A stretch of DNA of 64,000 bases from Antitrichia curtipendula. Its lineage: Eukaryota; Streptophyta; Bryopsida; Hypnales; Leucodontaceae. Shown here one piece after another: positions 61,667-64,000 of the stretch (position 1 is the first letter of the stretch; each line of letters starts with the position of its first letter). The DNA lies in NCBI GenBank assembly GCA_951230915.1, contig OX579633.1, positions 3,596,001 through 3,660,000 of the forward strand. Reading direction: 5' to 3'. Below the pieces are notes generated by a model, which saw only the letters and a list, made by a program, of their open reading frames with translations, did not search any database and was not told where the DNA came from. The position numbers and the translations under genes were made by a program.

Positions 61667-62280
61667 GGTAGTATGTTGTAAAAGCGCCCATCTTCTTCAA
61701 ATGAACCCTATATTTAGGTATAAAATGAACATCAAGTGGTCCTAAAATGGATATGTGACAGACTTTTAATGGACTGAAGATAAAGTGGGAACAACTTAAA
61801 GTGTGTTAAAGATCGCTTTAAAGTTTAAATGTGGATGGTTAAAGCATGTGGTTGGGTTCATTTTTAAATGTAGTGATAGGTGGGCATTTATGTATTTAAA
61901 TAAGAAGTTAACAAGCCAACTACTTTATTTGGAGAATGCAAAATCTGAAATTGATTGGATATAAATATGGTCGCTTTAAGGACCCTTGCTTGTTATTTAT
62001 TGCAAATCCCCATGCTTATTCTTGGTTTCCTCATCTCCCTTTATAGGTCACATGTGTGCTGATTTTGCCAGACCTACTATCATAAATAGGTGCTTAGAAC
62101 CAAAAACTTTGAAAAATCATAACTAATTCAATATTGCTTGAAAAATTATGAAACCACTTGTGTTAAATGCCGCATTCATTTATCTTTCTCTGTAAAATAA
62201 GTAAAAAATCTTACAATCTACAGAAGCTTATGAAAGAGGTGTAACAGCCCGTAAATGGTCCCTTTTAGAGCATCCTACCT
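61667..62280. mobile_element. TA-flanked MITE, AGGTAGTATGCTC family, copy 4 (longer)
   Basis: The left end reads GGTAGTATGTTGTAAAAGCG and the right end CCTTTTAGAGCATCCTACCT followed by TA (62281-62282). At 614 bp it is about 200 bp longer than the other copies. The extra DNA lies in the left half. Confidence 0.75.
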
Positions 62281-62282
62281 TA

Positions 62283-63410
62283 GATTTGTATCTCCATCTG
62301 CAAGGCACTGAAATACAACTCTTCAAAACAACAAACAACTTTTGTTCTGGTAGTTTCCATCGGCCCAAGTGGCACTTGACTCTTAGCCTTCCTCCTAGGT
62401 TAGAGCGGCCTCTTGAGCCGGATTGATTGGATTTCTCCTCTCTGTGTTTTTTAATGCAATGGTCACCGTTCCTTTGAAAAACAAAAACAAAACAAAACAA
62501 AACAACTTGTTTTTGCGGCTCAAACCCCAGCATGCAGCCTTCAAATTGCGCCTAGAGAAGCACACGGTTCTGACCACCATCTGCAAATTCAGAGTTCCAA
62601 TTTGGTACCTTGGTGATCGCTTCGCGATCTACGCCATTTTTTCATCTGACACGCTAGTTCCAAAGGAAATCATCTTGCGAGGCTCATCACTTGATGGACT
62701 AGTGTAGTTCAAGGTGAAGGTGGATTCTGTTCAAGAGGGAGAGACGGCGTTGCACTCATTGAGGTAACTCATTGCCTGGTACGATGCTGCACTCATTGCT
62801 TAGTACGGGACTTGGAAGAGGGAGCTTCATGTATTCACGCGCTTGGGGGACACACCACCACTGCTACAACTGAGAAGATGCTGAAGAAACTCGATGTTCA
62901 TGTGGTGACAGAAGGGAAGACGTACAAGAACAAGTTCACCGAGCATGTTGTCTTCAAGCAAACCAAGCAAAAGATTCTGCAACCTTCAAATCACACTTGA
63001 AAAGCACAAAGCTCTGAAATATTTCGTAGTTCTCCAGTCATAACAACGGAAAGTTGCAACTCTCCTCCGCCGCAGCCTCTCTTCTATTGCGACCTCCAAA
63101 ATAGGCGCACGGTGATTCTTCTCCGCCACAGCCTCTCCTCCATCACGACCTCCAGAACATGTACGCGGGTCTCTCGTAACTGCCTTGAACAGCATAGTGC
63201 CGGGGGTTCTTAGTCTTTTTCTTTTTATCTCACAACTGCTCATTTTTTTGGTTGGGGGGAGGGGGCCAAGGCGGGGGAGCCTATCTCTTCTACAAGATAG
63301 GTCACAAGATAACATTTTTGCCTCTTTTGAACACATTGTGAACACATTGTATGTAATAAATGTCATTTCTCACTTAATTGTGAAATGAATCAATTATATT
63401 GCTTGTAAAA
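62283..63410. other. Unassigned stretch with short coding-like fragments
   Basis: At 62812-63000 a plus frame reads GGHTTTATTEKMLKKLDVHV and ends in a stop but has no ATG; it looks coding-like though I do not know the family. GCACTCATTG recurs near 62752 and 62788. CTCCGCC[G/A]CAGCCTCTC is repeated at 63065 and 63121 with about 56-bp period. No complete gene is supported. Confidence 0.35.
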
Positions 63411-64000
63411 TACAGTGACTCACAAAAGTACTTGGCCACTACCTGTGACCGTGAAAATTGGACAAAAGCTTTTGGATTGGTGAGAAATAGTAAGCGAGAT
63501 TCATCATAGATATTACACATGCTGTCAAGAACACGTTATGAAAAATTCATGAAAATAAAGTTGAAATGGTAAAAAGAATTTGAAAGAAGTATGCAAAAAG
63601 CATGGCCAAGAACATATGATGATTAAGTAGGAAATCATGATAACACAAAGAAAACTCAAAATGAAAAGCTCAAAAGTAGCAAATGCTACATATGTACAAC
63701 AACTAAAAGTCTACCAACGTATATATCCACCCTTAGCTGCAAGAAGATCAACCTCCCTAGTTGGCATTGTATGAATGAGCTTCTATACAAATTCTACTTT
63801 AATGCTCTGCCAAACAACTCAGATCTTCTCCTACAAGTCATCTCTACTTCTAGGTGAATCACCAAACAACCTTAAACGTATATTTACTTCATTTCACAAG
63901 TGTTCGATAGATTTTAGGTCGGGAGATTGTGGTGGCTACTCCATCACAAAGAAATCTTGTTGACCTAGCCATCGTTGTAGAAGACCAAATGTATGCTTTG
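63411..64000 (-). mobile_element. Tc1-like transposon, one end (continues off the right edge)
   Basis: TA (63411-63412) is followed by CAGTGACTCACAAAAGTACT plus TGG, the classic terminal signature of Tc1-type elements (CAGTG...CACAAAAGT). About 300 bp further in, the minus strand encodes the C-terminus of a Tc1-type transposase (listed separately). The other end is outside the window. Confidence 0.85.
63711..63998 (-). pseudogene. Tc1-like transposase, C-terminal part, decayed
   Basis: A single frame of 95 codons plus a TAG stop is read on the minus strand. It contains PPQSPDLKSIEHL, the degenerate form of the SPDLNPIE block that carries the last catalytic acid; the Glu is kept (63905-63903) and Asn-Pro has become Lys-Ser. 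A Tc1-like tail follows: KLIHTMPTR...LLAAKGGYIRW. Five in-frame stops interrupt it, at least three of them where the family has Trp or Gln, fitting C-to-T decay of TGG or CAG codons. It is a dead copy; the N-terminal part lies beyond the right edge. Confidence 0.85.

Noticed and set aside
1..64000. CRISPR arrays, tRNA or rRNA genes
   Set aside because: The tandem repeats have no unique spacers of constant length, the genome is eukaryotic, and no cloverleaf or rRNA core sequence was recognised by eye.

Overview
This is a gene-poor, AT-rich window of nuclear DNA from a land plant or close streptophyte relative. The evidence is three intron-type plant genes, two of them with transit-peptide-like N-termini, and telobox-like AAACCCTA leaders. 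Introns of about 100-250 bp and mobile elements that are uncommon in flowering plants fit a bryophyte- or lycophyte-grade genome. That placement is inference; no marker gene settles it.

Layout. 1-4734 (minus): soluble starch synthase of the SSIV-like clade, 13 exons traced, 3' end beyond the left edge, with a 5' leader and promoter to about 5830. 27454-28449 (plus): single-exon seven-helix membrane protein of the Rolling stone/FAR-17a-like plant family. 30136-35317 (minus): at least 17 exons of a ROOT UVB SENSITIVE (DUF647) protein closest in motifs to RUS2, with one GC-AG intron. The three genes are unrelated housekeeping or plastid functions; nothing indicates that they act together.

The rest is transposon and repeat DNA. 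The main families seen are: (1) a recurrent element with CCCCTAAAG... ends always flanked by TTAA (piggyBac-like target), at least 7 paired copies plus single ends; one insertion has its empty site visible in a paralogous repeat; (2) a TA-flanked MITE family with AGGTAGTATGCTC ends, 4 copies, and a second TA-flanked MITE with AGGTAAACC ends; (3) two non-autonomous CACTA elements, a 1.65 kb one carrying two tandem long palindromes and a 152 bp one with a perfect TAT duplication; (4) the terminus and decayed transposase C-terminus of a Tc1-like element running off the right edge; (5) a decayed two-exon gene at 59485-60845 whose motifs (GYCIKDKG, GGTLSRLYLQ) suggest a rolling-circle HUH replication initiator such as that of Replitrons. 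Four different tandem arrays are packed into 9.6-11.2 kb, and a GC-rich palindrome plus a miRNA-precursor-like hairpin lie at 39.6-39.8 kb.

The most interesting candidates are the decayed HUH-like Rep gene, the Tc1-like copy in a plant setting and the TTAA-specific element family. All three calls rest on reading motifs by eye; profile searches are needed to confirm them.
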